Shown one piece after another: positions 8,163 to 17,103 of a DNA stretch of 64,000 nt. Made by a program: the position numbers and the translations under genes. The notes under the pieces are model-generated. The model was given only the letters and a program-made list of their open reading frames with translations, made no database searches and was not told where the DNA came from. This DNA is from Burkholderia sp. 4M9327F10. Lineage in GTDB: Bacteria > Pseudomonadota > Gammaproteobacteria > Burkholderiales > Burkholderiaceae. The DNA is taken from assembly GCF_005503145.1 (NCBI RefSeq), contig NZ_SCNV01000021.1, forward strand, positions 1 to 64,000, read 5' to 3'. Each line of letters starts with the position of its first letter. Position 1 is the first letter of the stretch.

Positions 8163-11093
8163 ATGAAGCTCGAACACCCGGATCGTCTGATGAACCGCAC
8201 TCCTCTCTCGCTCGCCGCGCTCGAAGTGCATGACGCCTTCGCCGAACGGCACATCGGCCCGGATTCGGCCGACCAGCAGGCCATGCTCGAAGCCCTCGGC
8301 TTCGCGTCGCGCGCCGCGCTGATCGACGCCGTGATTCCGAAGACGATCCGCCGCAGCGAAACGCTGCCCCTTGGCCCCTTCGCGCAACCGAAGAGCGAGG
8401 CCGAAGCGCTCGCCGCGCTGCGTGAGCTGGCGGACAAGAACCAGGTGTTCCGCTCATATATCGGGCAGGGTTACTACAACGCGCACACCCCGACGGTGAT
8501 CCTGCGCAACGTACTCGAAAACCCGGCGTGGTACACGGCTTACACGCCGTATCAGCCGGAAATCTCGCAAGGCCGTCTCGAAGCGCTGCTGAACTTCCAG
8601 CAGATGATCATCGACCTGACCGGCCTCGCCATCTCCAACGCATCGCTGCTCGACGAGGCCACCGCCGCCGCCGAAGCGATGACGCTGCTGCAGCGCGTGG
8701 GCAAGCCGAAGTCGAACATCTTCTACGTGGCCGACGACGTGCTGCCGCAAACCATCGAAGTGGTGAAAACGCGCGCCACGCCGGTCGGCATCGAAGTGAA
8801 GGTCGGGCCGGCGGCGGAAGCTGCCGGTGCGAATGCGTTCGGCGTGCTGCTGCAGTATCCGGGCGTGAACGGCGATGTGCGCGACTACCGCGCGCTGGCT
8901 GAGGCGATCCACGCTGCGGGCGGCCATGTGGTCGCCGCCGCCGATCTGCTTGCGCTGACCATGCTCACGCCGCCGGGCGAATGGGGTGCGGACGTGGCCA
9001 TCGGCAATACGCAGCGTTTCGGCGTGCCGGTCGGTTTCGGCGGCCCGCACGCGGCGTACCTCGCCGTGCGCGACGAATTCAAGCGGCAAATGCCGGGGCG
9101 CCTGGTCGGCGTCACCGTCGATGCGCAAGGCAAGCCCGCCCTGCGTCTCGCGCTGCAAACGCGCGAACAGCACATCCGCCGCGAAAAGGCGACCTCGAAC
9201 GTATGTACCGCGCAAGCGCTGCTCGCGATCATGGCCAGCATGTACGCGGTCTATCACGGCCCGCACGGCCTGAAGACGATTGCCCAGCGCGTGAACCGCA
9301 TCGCTGCGCTGCTCGCAGCGGGTGCGAAAAAGCTCGGCTACACGCTCGTCAACGAAACTTTCTTCGACACGCTCACGTTCGAAACCGGCGCCCGCACCCA
9401 GGCGCTGCATGACGCCGCCACCGCCAAGCGCATCAACCTGCGCCGCGTGAGCGACACGCGCGTCGGCATCTCGATTGACGAAACCACCAAGCGCAGCGAT
9501 CTGGCCGATCTGCTCGCGGCATTCGCGCAGGCAGCGTTCGTCGACGAAGCGCCGCAAATCGATGCACTCGACGCCGAACTGCCGGTGGAAAGCACCGTGC
9601 CGGCCGCGCTCGAACGCACCAGCGCGTACCTGACGCACCATGTGTTCAACCGTCATCATTCGGAAACGGAAATGCTGCGCTACCTGCGCAGCCTCTCCGA
9701 CAAGGACCTGGCGCTCGACCGCTCGATGATCCCGCTCGGCTCCTGCACGATGAAGCTGAACGCGACCTCGGAAATGCTGCCGGTCACGTGGCCCGAGTTC
9801 GGGCAGATTCACCCGTTCGCACCGGCTGAACAAACGGTCGGCTACCGTGAAATGATCGACCAGCTCGAACAGATGCTGGTGGCGGCAACCGGTTACGCGG
9901 CGGTCTCGCTGCAGCCGAACGCCGGCTCGCAAGGCGAATACGCGGGTCTCTTGATCATCCACGCTTACCACGCCTCGCGCGGCGAAGGCCATCGCAATGT
10001 CTGCCTGATTCCCGCTTCGGCGCACGGCACGAACCCGGCATCGGCACAGATGGCCGGCATGCAGGTGGTCGTCGTGGCCTGCGATGCGCAGGGCAACGTC
10101 GATATCGAAGACCTGAAGGCGAAGGCCGCGCAGCACGCGGACAAGCTGGCCGCCATCATGATCACGTACCCGTCGACGCACGGCGTGTTCGAGGCGAACG
10201 TGCGCGAGATCTGCGAAATCGTGCATGCGCACGGCGGCCAGGTGTATGTGGACGGCGCGAACATGAACGCGATGGTCGGCCTCTGCGCACCGGGGCAGTT
10301 CGGCGGCGACGTCTCGCACCTGAACCTGCACAAGACGTTCTGCATTCCGCACGGCGGTGGCGGCCCGGGCGTCGGCCCGGTCGCAGTGGGCGCGCACCTC
10401 GCGAAGTTCCTGCCGAACCAGGTTTCGTCGGGCTACGAGCGCACGCCGGCCGGCATCGGCGCAGTGTCCGCCGCGCCTTACGGCTCCGCTTCGATCCTGC
10501 CGATCTCGTGGATGTACATCGCGATGATGGGCGCGAAGAACCTCACCGCAGCCACGGAAACCGCGATCCTCAACGCCAACTACGTCGCCAACAAGCTCGC
10601 GCCGCACTACCCGGTGCTGTACTCGGGCCCGGGCGGACTGGTCGCGCACGAGTGCATTCTCGATCTGCGCCCGATCAAGGAAACCAGCGGCATCACCGTC
10701 GACGACGTCGCCAAGCGCCTCGCCGACTACGGCTTCCACGCGCCGACCATGAGCTTCCCGGTGCCGGGCACGCTGATGGTCGAGCCGACCGAATCGGAAT
10801 CGAAGGAAGAACTCGACCGCTTCATTGAGGCGATGATTGCGATCCGCGAGGAAATCCGCGCCGTCGAGGAAGGCCGCTCGGACCGCGAAGACAACCCGCT
10901 CAAGCACGCGCCGCACACCGCGGCCGTGGTGATCGCGGACGACTGGAAGCACGCGTATGCGCGTGAAACGGCGGCGTACCCGCTGCCGTCGCTGATTGCA
11001 AGGAAATATTGGCCGCCTGTCGGCCGTGCGGACAACGTGTATGGCGACCGCAACCTGTTCTGCTCCTGCGTGCCGATCGCGGATTACGCGTAA
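8163..11093 (+). CDS. gcvP: Glycine dehydrogenase (decarboxylating), P protein
   Basis: A 976-residue single-chain P protein (N- and C-terminal halves both of the fold-type I PLP family, the N half degenerate). It decarboxylates glycine and passes the aminomethyl group to GcvH. The PLP lysine is K724 in NLHKTFCIPHGGGGPG; the LGSCTMKLN and HGTNPASAQMAGM motifs are present. The ATG at 8163 gives the full N-terminus seen in related genomes; a second ATG at 8190 would remove nine residues. Last gene of the riboswitch operon, followed by a 12-bp stem-loop at 11118. Confidence 0.97.
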   Translation: MKLEHPDRLMNRTPLSLAALEVHDAFAERHIGPDSADQQAMLEALGFASRAALIDAVIPKTIRRSETLPLGPFAQPKSEAEALAALRELADKNQVFRSYIGQGYYNAHTPTVILRNVLENPAWYTAYTPYQPEISQGRLEALLNFQQMIIDLTGLAISNASLLDEATAAAEAMTLLQRVGKPKSNIFYVADDVLPQTIEVVKTRATPVGIEVKVGPAAEAAGANAFGVLLQYPGVNGDVRDYRALAEAIHAAGGHVVAAADLLALTMLTPPGEWGADVAIGNTQRFGVPVGFGGPHAAYLAVRDEFKRQMPGRLVGVTVDAQGKPALRLALQTREQHIRREKATSNVCTAQALLAIMASMYAVYHGPHGLKTIAQRVNRIAALLAAGAKKLGYTLVNETFFDTLTFETGARTQALHDAATAKRINLRRVSDTRVGISIDETTKRSDLADLLAAFAQAAFVDEAPQIDALDAELPVESTVPAALERTSAYLTHHVFNRHHSETEMLRYLRSLSDKDLALDRSMIPLGSCTMKLNATSEMLPVTWPEFGQIHPFAPAEQTVGYREMIDQLEQMLVAATGYAAVSLQPNAGSQGEYAGLLIIHAYHASRGEGHRNVCLIPASAHGTNPASAQMAGMQVVVVACDAQGNVDIEDLKAKAAQHADKLAAIMITYPSTHGVFEANVREICEIVHAHGGQVYVDGANMNAMVGLCAPGQFGGDVSHLNLHKTFCIPHGGGGPGVGPVAVGAHLAKFLPNQVSSGYERTPAGIGAVSAAPYGSASILPISWMYIAMMGAKNLTAATETAILNANYVANKLAPHYPVLYSGPGGLVAHECILDLRPIKETSGITVDDVAKRLADYGFHAPTMSFPVPGTLMVEPTESESKEELDRFIEAMIAIREEIRAVEEGRSDREDNPLKHAPHTAAVVIADDWKHAYARETAAYPLPSLIARKYWPPVGRADNVYGDRNLFCSCVPIADYA

Positions 11094-11117
11094 CGCCGCC
11101 GCAGTAGCTGTCCTGAA

Positions 11118-11145
11118 CCGCACACCGCCTTACGGCGGTGTGCGG
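11118..11145 (+). terminator. Strong stem-loop after gcvP (terminator-like)
   Basis: Perfect 12-bp stem CCGCACACCGCC / GGCGGTGTGCGG with a TTAC loop. The following bases have scattered T's but no clean T-run, so it may be an attenuator or a 3'-end stabiliser rather than a full terminator. It divides gcvTHP from the next two genes. Confidence 0.6.
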
Positions 11146-11211
11146 TCCTGTCGTTCGCGCCCGGGAACGGCTAACATCACACACCGAATCAGCCCAACGA
11201 AGGAGTTTCGC

Positions 11212-12354
11212 ATGGTGCGAAAGGTGCTAATGATGGAAAGCCCGAGCTATTCACGGCGCATGCCCTGCTGGCAAGCCGCGGGTACGCCGCTCGCGACGCT
11301 GCTGCTGGTGTGCAGCGCCGCCATGCTACCGGCGCGGCAGGCCCGCGCAGCGATGAATTTTTGTGCAGCGCCCGCGCTGCAAACCAGCGAACGCACGAAT
11401 GCCGATCCCGGCGTCAAGGCGCTGGTCGCCAACGTGGAAGCGCATCTGAACGAGCCGGCGCACGCCGTGGCGAAGTTGCATACCGAAGGCACGCTACCGC
11501 ACGAAGGCATTTACGATCAGAGCGTCGAAGCCGAGAAAGACCTTGACCTGCTGCGCAACGCCGCGCTTGCCTGGCGCGCCACCAGCGACGACCGCTACCT
11601 GAAGCTGGTCGACCGTCTGCTGTACGCATGGGTGACCACTTACGAGCCGAGCTTCAACCCGATCGACGAAACCCGTTTCGAAGGCCTGATTCTCGCCTAC
11701 GACATGACTGCGAGCGCGTTGCCGGTGAAAACGCGCAACGCAGCGATGGCGTTCCTGACGAAACTCGGAAACGGTTACATCGCGCAGATCGATGCGCAGC
11801 CGCGCCCGCTGACCGGCACGTTTCGCAACAACTGGCAGAGCCACCGGGTCAAACTGATTGCGATGGCCGCCTTCACGCTCGACAACCGCAAGATGATCAA
11901 CGCGGCGCAGCGGCTGTTTGTCGAGCACATTGGCGACAACATCGAGCCGGACGGTTCGACGGTCGATTTCAAGGAACGCGATGCGCTGCATTACGTGACC
12001 TACGATCTGCAGCCGCTCGTCACGGCGGCGCTGGCGGCCCGCCGCCACAACCGCAACTGGTTGCCGGAAAAGGCCACCAACGGCGCGACGCTGGCCGCCG
12101 CGCTGAACTGGCTGACGCCGTACGCGCTGGGCACGAAGACCCACGAAGAATTTGTGCATTCGGACGTCCCGTTCGATGCAAAACGTCGCGAAGCCGGCTT
12201 GCCCGGCTATTCGGGTGAGTGGGATCCGAAGAACGCGACGGAACTGTTTCACCTGGCGGCGCGGCTCGATGGCCGCTATACGCCGATCGCGCTGCGGCTG
12301 GCGCCGACACCGCCGGCGTGGCTGGCCGTGTGCCTGCCGCTGCCGGCACGTTAA
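11212..12354 (+). CDS. Secreted alginate-lyase-fold protein
   Basis: A 380-residue exported protein with a long n-region and a signal peptide cleaved near ARQARA (about residue 43). The mature part is helical and fits the (alpha/alpha) toroid alginate lyase family (PL5-like): LDLLRNAALAWRATSDDRYL, then FEGLILAYDM, then TFRNNWQSHRVKL with the Asn-Asn-Trp and His cluster that corresponds to the active-site N/H region, then ERDALHYVTYDLQPL. Substrate and activity are unproven; it could act on uronic-acid exopolysaccharide. Start at 11212 follows AAGGAG; the open frame upstream to 10996 overlaps gcvP. It precedes sdaA by only 28 bases, so they may be cotranscribed, an odd pairing. Confidence 0.7.
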   Translation: MVRKVLMMESPSYSRRMPCWQAAGTPLATLLLVCSAAMLPARQARAAMNFCAAPALQTSERTNADPGVKALVANVEAHLNEPAHAVAKLHTEGTLPHEGIYDQSVEAEKDLDLLRNAALAWRATSDDRYLKLVDRLLYAWVTTYEPSFNPIDETRFEGLILAYDMTASALPVKTRNAAMAFLTKLGNGYIAQIDAQPRPLTGTFRNNWQSHRVKLIAMAAFTLDNRKMINAAQRLFVEHIGDNIEPDGSTVDFKERDALHYVTYDLQPLVTAALAARRHNRNWLPEKATNGATLAAALNWLTPYALGTKTHEEFVHSDVPFDAKRREAGLPGYSGEWDPKNATELFHLAARLDGRYTPIALRLAPTPPAWLAVCLPLPAR

Positions 12355-12382
12355 ACCGATACTTTTATTAGCAGGAGCAGTA

Positions 12383-13771
12383 ATGGCAGTCAGTGTGTTC
12401 GACCTTTTCAAAATCGGCATTGGGCCGTCCAGTTCGCATACGGTCGGGCCGATGCGCGCGGCGCTGATGTTCGTCCAGGGGCTCGAACGCGACGGACTGC
12501 TGGCGAGCACGGCTTCGGTGAAGGTGGATCTGTACGGTTCGCTCGGCGCAACCGGCAAGGGCCACGGCACCGACCGCGGCGTGATGCTCGGCCTGATGGG
12601 CGACGCACCGGATACCGTCGATCCCGATACGATCGCGCAGCGCCTGGAGGCGGTGCGCACCTCGCGCAGCCTGGCGCTGCTCGGCACGCACCCGGTGCCG
12701 TTCGTACAGAAGGATCACATTTCGTTTTATCGCCAGGCGCTCGCCGAGCATCCGAACGGGCTGAAACTCCGCGCGTTCGATGCGCAAGGCGAGACGCTGC
12801 GCGAGTCCACGTATCTTTCCGTCGGCGGCGGGTTTGTCGTGACAGCCGGTGCGCCCAATACCAAGGTGCTGAGCGCCGTCGACCAGTTGCCGCATCCGTT
12901 TCGCAGCGCCAATGAGCTGCTCGCGCTGTGCAAGGCGACCGGCAAGAGCATCGCGCAGCTGATGTGGGAAAACGAGCGCGTGTGGCATACCGAAGAAGAA
13001 ACGCGCTCGGGTCTGCTGAAGATCTGGGACGTGATGCAGTCGTGTGTGGCACGCGGATGCGGCATCGGCAATCCGGATGCGGACGGTACGCTGCCTGGGC
13101 CGTTCCAGGTGAAGCGGCGCGCGCCGCAGTTGTATCGTTCGCTGTCGGGCAATCCCGAGCTGGCGTTGCGCGATCCGCTGTCGATGGTGGACTGGATCAA
13201 TCTGTATGCGATCGCCGTCAATGAAGAGAACGCGGCAGGTGGACGAGTGGTGACGGCGCCGACCAACGGCGCGGCCGGGATCATTCCGGCGGTGCTGCAT
13301 TACTACACGCGCTTTATGCCCGGTTCGAACCAGCAAGGCGTGATCGACTTTCTGATGACCGCAGCGGCAATCGGTATTCTGTACAAACTGAATGCGTCGA
13401 TTTCAGGCGCCGAGGTGGGCTGCCAGGGCGAAGTGGGCGTGGCCTGCTCGATGGCGGCAGGCGCGCTCGCCGCGGTGATGGGCGGCACGCCGGAACAGGT
13501 CGAGAATGCCGCTGAGATCGGCATGGAACATAACCTTGGACTGACCTGCGATCCGGTGGGCGGCATGGTGCAGATTCCGTGTATCGAGCGCAATGCGATG
13601 GCGTCGGTGAAAGCGGTCAACGCAGCCCGCATGGCGCTGCGCGGCGACGGCAGTCACTACGTGTCGCTGGACTCGGTCATCAAGACCATGCGTGAAACCG
13701 GCGCGGATATGAAGACCAAGTACAAGGAAACCTCGCGCGGCGGCCTGGCGGTGAATATCGTCGAATGTTGA
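12383..13771 (+). CDS. sdaA: L-serine dehydratase (iron-sulfur type)
   Basis: A 462-residue single-chain L-serine ammonia-lyase that converts serine to pyruvate and ammonia. The N-terminal beta domain begins with the hallmark FDLFKIGIGPSSSHTVGPMR; the C-terminal alpha domain carries the cysteines of the [4Fe-4S] catalytic cluster in GCQGEVGVACSMA and LTCDPVGGMVQIPC. Start at 12383 has AGGAG seven bases upstream; an in-frame extension to 12152 overlaps the preceding gene and is not used. Placed after the glycine cleavage operon, it fits a route glycine to serine (with GlyA elsewhere) to pyruvate. Confidence 0.95.
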   Translation: MAVSVFDLFKIGIGPSSSHTVGPMRAALMFVQGLERDGLLASTASVKVDLYGSLGATGKGHGTDRGVMLGLMGDAPDTVDPDTIAQRLEAVRTSRSLALLGTHPVPFVQKDHISFYRQALAEHPNGLKLRAFDAQGETLRESTYLSVGGGFVVTAGAPNTKVLSAVDQLPHPFRSANELLALCKATGKSIAQLMWENERVWHTEEETRSGLLKIWDVMQSCVARGCGIGNPDADGTLPGPFQVKRRAPQLYRSLSGNPELALRDPLSMVDWINLYAIAVNEENAAGGRVVTAPTNGAAGIIPAVLHYYTRFMPGSNQQGVIDFLMTAAAIGILYKLNASISGAEVGCQGEVGVACSMAAGALAAVMGGTPEQVENAAEIGMEHNLGLTCDPVGGMVQIPCIERNAMASVKAVNAARMALRGDGSHYVSLDSVIKTMRETGADMKTKYKETSRGGLAVNIVEC

Positions 13772-13875
13772 TGTTGCAGTGACACCCGGCGCCCACTCGG
13801 CGTAAGCTGTCGAAGCCCGTCGGCCCACTGCCGGCCGACCACGCAATCGACGACCCGACTGGAGGCTTCACCGCA

Positions 13876-15579
13876 ATGCCGCTGCCGAACGTTTCCGCTT
13901 CCGCCACCACCACTGGTGCGCGCCTTGTAGTCGACGCCCTGCTGACGCACGGTGTCGAACGTGTTTTCTGCGTACCCGGCGAGAGTTTCCTCGCCGTACT
14001 CGACTCGCTGCACGACGAGACCGAACGCATCCAGACCATCGTTTGCCGGCACGAAGCCGCAGCGGCCAATATGGCCGAAGCGGTCGGCAAGCTGACCGGC
14101 CGCCCCGGCGTGGCAATCGTCACGCGCGGCCCCGGCGCGACGCACGCCTCGATTGGCGTGCACACCGCGTTTCAGGATTCGACGCCGATGATTCTGCTGA
14201 TCGGCCAGTGCGCACGCGAGCATCTGGACCGCGAGGCTTTCCAGGAAATCGACTACCGGCGCATGTTCGGCCAGATGGCGAAGTGGGTCGCACAGATCGA
14301 TGACCCGCGACGCATCCCCGAATATCTGAGTCACGCGTTCCATACGGCCACCTCCGGGCGACCGGGTCCGGTCGTGCTGTCGCTGCCGGAAGATGTGCTG
14401 AGCGATGCGTGTGCCGTGGTGCCCAGCGCACCTGCGTATCACCGGGTGGCGGCATCGCCGTCGGCGGCACAGATCGATCAGCTTCGCAGCATGCTCGAAG
14501 GCGCGCAGCGCCCCATGGTAATAGCCGGCGGCAGCGGCTGGACGCCTGCCGCGTGTGCCGATCTGCAGCGCTTCGCCGAGAACTGGCAGTTGCCGGTCGG
14601 CCTCGCGTTCCGGTTTCAGGACACGCTCGACAACGAGCACCCGAACTATGCGGGTGACGTCGGCTTGGGCATCAATCCCGCGCTGGCAAAGCGCATCAAC
14701 GACGCGGACCTGTTGCTCGCATTCGGGCCGCGCCTGGGCGAAGCGACGACGGGCGGCTACACGCTGCTCGACATTCCGAAGACGAAGCAGACGCTGGTTC
14801 ACGTGCATCAAGGCGCCGAGGAATTGGGCCGCGTGTATGCGGCTGACCTGCCGATCGTCTCAGGCATGCCGGAACTCGCCGCACTATTGGCAGCGCTAAA
14901 ACCCGCGGGGACACCCGCATGGGCCGGCAGTGCGGAAGAAGCACACCGCGCGTATCTGGACTGGCGCAAGCCGCGCCCAATCCCCGGCAACGTGCAGATG
15001 GGCGAAGTGATCCAGCAACTACGCGCGCACTTGCCCGAGGACGCCATCTTGACCAACGGCGCGGGCAACTACGCCACATGGCTGCACCGACACTTCTCGT
15101 ACCGTCACTTCCGCTCGCAACTCGCACCGACCAGCGGCGCAATGGGTTACGGCGTACCGGCGGCGATTGCGGCGAAGTCGCTCTATCCGCAGCGCGCGGT
15201 AGTGGCGCTGGCCGGCGACGGCTGTTTCATGATGTCCGCCCAGGAACTGGCGACGGCGATGCAGTACGACCTGCATGTGTTGTTCATCGTCGTGAACAAC
15301 AGTCACTTCGGCACGATCCGCATGCACCAGGAGCGGCACTATCCGAACCGCGTGCATGGCACGGGCCTCACCAATCCAGACTTCGCGGCGTTCGCGCGCT
15401 CGTTCGGCGCGCATGGCGAGACGGTAGAACGCACGGAAGACTTCGTGCCGGCGCTTGAGCGCTCGCTGGCGGCAAAACGCGCGGCGGTGATAGAGATTCG
15501 CATGCCGCAGGAAGCGAGCACGCCTGGCGCGACCCTGGAGCAGATTCGGGAACAGGGGCGCAAGCTGCGGGGTGAGTAG
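13876..15579 (+). CDS. Thiamine-diphosphate-dependent enzyme, acetolactate-synthase-like
   Basis: A 567-residue protein with the three-domain layout of the pyruvate oxidase / acetolactate synthase family: N-terminal PYR domain with the catalytic glutamate in CRHEAAAANMAEAVGKLTG, a central nucleotide-binding-like domain, and a C-terminal PP domain with the ThDP/Mg motif GDGCFMMSAQELATAMQ ending in VVNN. It lacks a neighbouring small IlvH-type regulatory subunit, so it is probably a catabolic or side-branch 2-oxoacid decarboxylase/carboligase and not biosynthetic IlvB. Substrate unknown. Starts 104 bases after sdaA and may share its transcript. Confidence 0.8.
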   Translation: MPLPNVSASATTTGARLVVDALLTHGVERVFCVPGESFLAVLDSLHDETERIQTIVCRHEAAAANMAEAVGKLTGRPGVAIVTRGPGATHASIGVHTAFQDSTPMILLIGQCAREHLDREAFQEIDYRRMFGQMAKWVAQIDDPRRIPEYLSHAFHTATSGRPGPVVLSLPEDVLSDACAVVPSAPAYHRVAASPSAAQIDQLRSMLEGAQRPMVIAGGSGWTPAACADLQRFAENWQLPVGLAFRFQDTLDNEHPNYAGDVGLGINPALAKRINDADLLLAFGPRLGEATTGGYTLLDIPKTKQTLVHVHQGAEELGRVYAADLPIVSGMPELAALLAALKPAGTPAWAGSAEEAHRAYLDWRKPRPIPGNVQMGEVIQQLRAHLPEDAILTNGAGNYATWLHRHFSYRHFRSQLAPTSGAMGYGVPAAIAAKSLYPQRAVVALAGDGCFMMSAQELATAMQYDLHVLFIVVNNSHFGTIRMHQERHYPNRVHGTGLTNPDFAAFARSFGAHGETVERTEDFVPALERSLAAKRAAVIEIRMPQEASTPGATLEQIREQGRKLRGE

Positions 15580-15594
15580 AAATAGCGGACGATG

Positions 15595-15621
15595 GGACGG
15601 TCTTGTTGGCAGGGACCGTCC
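15595..15621. other. Stem-loop between convergent genes
   Basis: GGACGGTC and GACCGTCC form an 8-bp stem around an 11-base loop between the ThDP enzyme and the convergent antitoxin gene. There is no T-run on either side. Probable 3'-end structure. Confidence 0.4.
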
Positions 15622-15642
15622 AGTGCTCCCGACGATCCGCCG

Positions 15643-16263
15643 CTAGGCGGAAATCACAGACAAGGCGCTGAGTTCTCTCATTAGAGCCGGTTTGCGCGCT
15701 TCGACGACGTCAGCCTGAATCTGGTAGATGACGGACTTCAGCACTTCCGTTTGATTCATCTCGGTATCCTCAGTCAACGTCTTGATATCTTCGGCGATGC
15801 GCGGCGTCACCTTCATGGAAAGGCGCCTGCGCGCTGCGCCGCGCTGCTCCTTGAAGCGGGCCACGGCAGAACGATGCGCCTTCATCAGGCGCTCCTTGGG
15901 ATATTCACCGGAAGCGAAACGATGCACGTACAAGGTCACGAGAACCTTGCGAAACTCGGTAGAACTTGCGCTATCGATCGTGTAGGCGGCGAGATCAAGC
16001 ATATCGAGATAAATGGCGGGCAATTGCGCCTCGATGGATTTCACCTCTTTCAGGCGCGCTTCGCGAATAGCCGGCGTGGACTGCGCGGGAATAGCGACCA
16101 CTTGATCGCATAGATCGCAGACTGAAACAAGGATGTCTTTCACCTCGCCGTTGCCGTCACTAAACGGCACATCGCGCCGGGCGAAGGTGGAATTCACGAT
16201 CTGCTTGCAGCTATAACAGATCGCCTTACTCTTCTCACCTTCCTCATACAGTTTCTTGTTCAT
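15643..16263 (-). CDS. Probable antitoxin: MqsA-type zinc finger plus ribbon-helix-helix
   Basis: A 206-residue protein with three parts. Residues 14-56 hold two CxxC pairs (C16/C19 and C49/C52) spaced 29 residues apart, with text between them (DVPF ... KDILVSVCDLC) like the zinc domain of MqsA antitoxins. Residues ~65-140 are helical and unfamiliar to me. Residues ~147-186 (RRLSMKVTPRIAEDI then a NQTEVLKSVIYQI helix) fit a ribbon-helix-helix DNA-binding motif, where MqsA has a helix-turn-helix. The upstream gene overlaps or abuts it: a GTG start at 16275 would overlap the toxin stop, but the ATG at 16263 after GCGGAG is preferred. Expected role: neutralise the partner and repress the operon. 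Function is inferred; no search was run. Confidence 0.6.
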   Translation of the reverse strand: MNKKLYEEGEKSKAICYSCKQIVNSTFARRDVPFSDGNGEVKDILVSVCDLCDQVVAIPAQSTPAIREARLKEVKSIEAQLPAIYLDMLDLAAYTIDSASSTEFRKVLVTLYVHRFASGEYPKERLMKAHRSAVARFKEQRGAARRRLSMKVTPRIAEDIKTLTEDTEMNQTEVLKSVIYQIQADVVEARKPALMRELSALSVISA

Positions 16264-16271
16264 GACTCCGC

Positions 16272-16571
16272 TCACTGATGAACGCTGATAAACATGGTGT
16301 CTGAATCGCCAATAAAGTAGAACTTGACGTACCAGCCACCTGACACAATCACATGAACATCAACAGCATCAATTTCGTGATGCGGCGACGATGTGTGCTG
16401 CGTCCCGTCGCTTTTGACGATGATGCGTTCCACGAACAGCGGTGACACGCTTCCCATGGCAAGCAGGTTTTTGACCTCAATGTCGTGACGCGACTCATGC
16501 TGAAACCTGCCGGCCCGAAGCGCCGCGATGACCGCCAGCTTCACCTCGCTATATTTAATTGATACCGCCAA
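16272..16571 (-). CDS. Probable MqsR-like mRNA interferase toxin
   Basis: A 99-residue protein from a TTG start, nearly the length of E. coli MqsR (98 aa). Its second half, DAVDVHVIV then GGWYVKFYFI then MFISVHQ, follows the MqsR pattern of a DVY strand, a VYLK strand with the key tyrosine, and a final strand. The terminal MqsR lysine is replaced by His-Gln. A GTG at 16595 gives eight extra residues, but that start lies inside the palindrome and upstream of the -10 box; TTG at 16571 follows GGAGGT by five or six bases and is preferred. First gene of the pair, as in mqsRA. Toxicity and family are inferred. Confidence 0.5.
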   Translation of the reverse strand: MAVSIKYSEVKLAVIAALRAGRFQHESRHDIEVKNLLAMGSVSPLFVERIIVKSDGTQHTSSPHHEIDAVDVHVIVSGGWYVKFYFIGDSDTMFISVHQ

Positions 16572-16583
16572 AGGCACCTCCAA

Positions 16584-16629
16584 ATTGTACGACACCTCTC
16601 GTACGATCTGTCAACCGTGACGTGTACGA
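16584..16629 (-). promoter_or_regulatory. Promoter and palindromic operator of the toxin-antitoxin pair
   Basis: On the minus strand a perfect -35 TTGACA (16614-16609) and a -10 TACAAT (16589-16584) are 19 bases apart. Between and over them lies GTACGA-N6-TCGTAC (16587-16604), with an 8-bp palindrome TCGTACGA at 16599-16606 and a further GTACGA half-site at 16624-16629. A repressor bound here would cover the -10 box, as expected for autoregulation by the RHH antitoxin. Confidence 0.65.
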
Positions 16630-17103
16630 AGACCAGCCACAATTGTTGAGGACTTTTAATTGGACGGCGAGTCAGCCAAATGGCCAATCTGATGCCTAGC
16701 CGATGGGGGGCGAGTCGCGAGAAAGGTTATGCCCAACGGCGGAGCGCGAAGCGCGACGCTGGAGCGGAAGAGTGCTGTGTCACGGAGGTGGAGTGTGCGA
16801 AGACGGGTCTCGTCTTCGGACCACTCCGGCATCACAAGAGATGTGTACACCTAAGCACTAGCGGTGTGAGCCCGCTTTCTTTGCTTACTTTCTTTGCGGC
16901 GGCAAAGAAAGTAAGTGCCGCCCCGCACAGGGGCAACGCTAATAGACCACTAAGAATGCAAGGAAAGGCCAAAACAAAAAAAGAAAAGCCCCACGAGCCA
17001 GAAGACCCGCAGGGCAACAACACAACTAAGCCGCAACGCTAGAGAAGGAGAAACAACAACAAAACAAAAGCCCCCTCAAGCGCCGCAAGGCAAAACCACC
17101 CCC
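16606..17103. other. Gene-free region carrying repeat copy 1
   Basis: About 500 bases between the toxin promoter and the end of the binding-protein gene. It holds repeat copy 1 and, from about 16950 to 17100, an A-rich tail (plus strand) with no recognisable gene. No terminator was recognised for the binding-protein gene here. Confidence 0.7.
16727..16975 (+). repeat. Structured intergenic repeat, copy 1
   Basis: Shares long stretches with two other places in this window (59102-59385 and 59693-59892). The core is a perfect 14-bp inverted repeat CTTACTTTCTTTGC / GCAAAGAAAGTAAG around GGCG (16884-16915), followed by a GC block (TGCCGCCCCGCACAGGGGCA) and CGCTAATAGACC. A 5' arm (16727-16782) with AGCGCGAAGCGCGACGCTGGA matches the outer part of copy 2. 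It does not encode a transposase. Spurious ORFs run through it. Confidence 0.85.

Noticed and set aside
8454..11123. 889-codon ORF opposite gcvP
   Set aside because: Pure shadow of gcvP; composition typical of reverse-complemented GC-rich codons.
16680..17042. 120-codon ORF across repeat copy 1, and similar ones in copies 2 and 3
   Set aside because: Frames through the palindrome give the same short peptide (SPLSLLTFFAAAKKV) in different contexts; this is a repeat artefact, not a gene.
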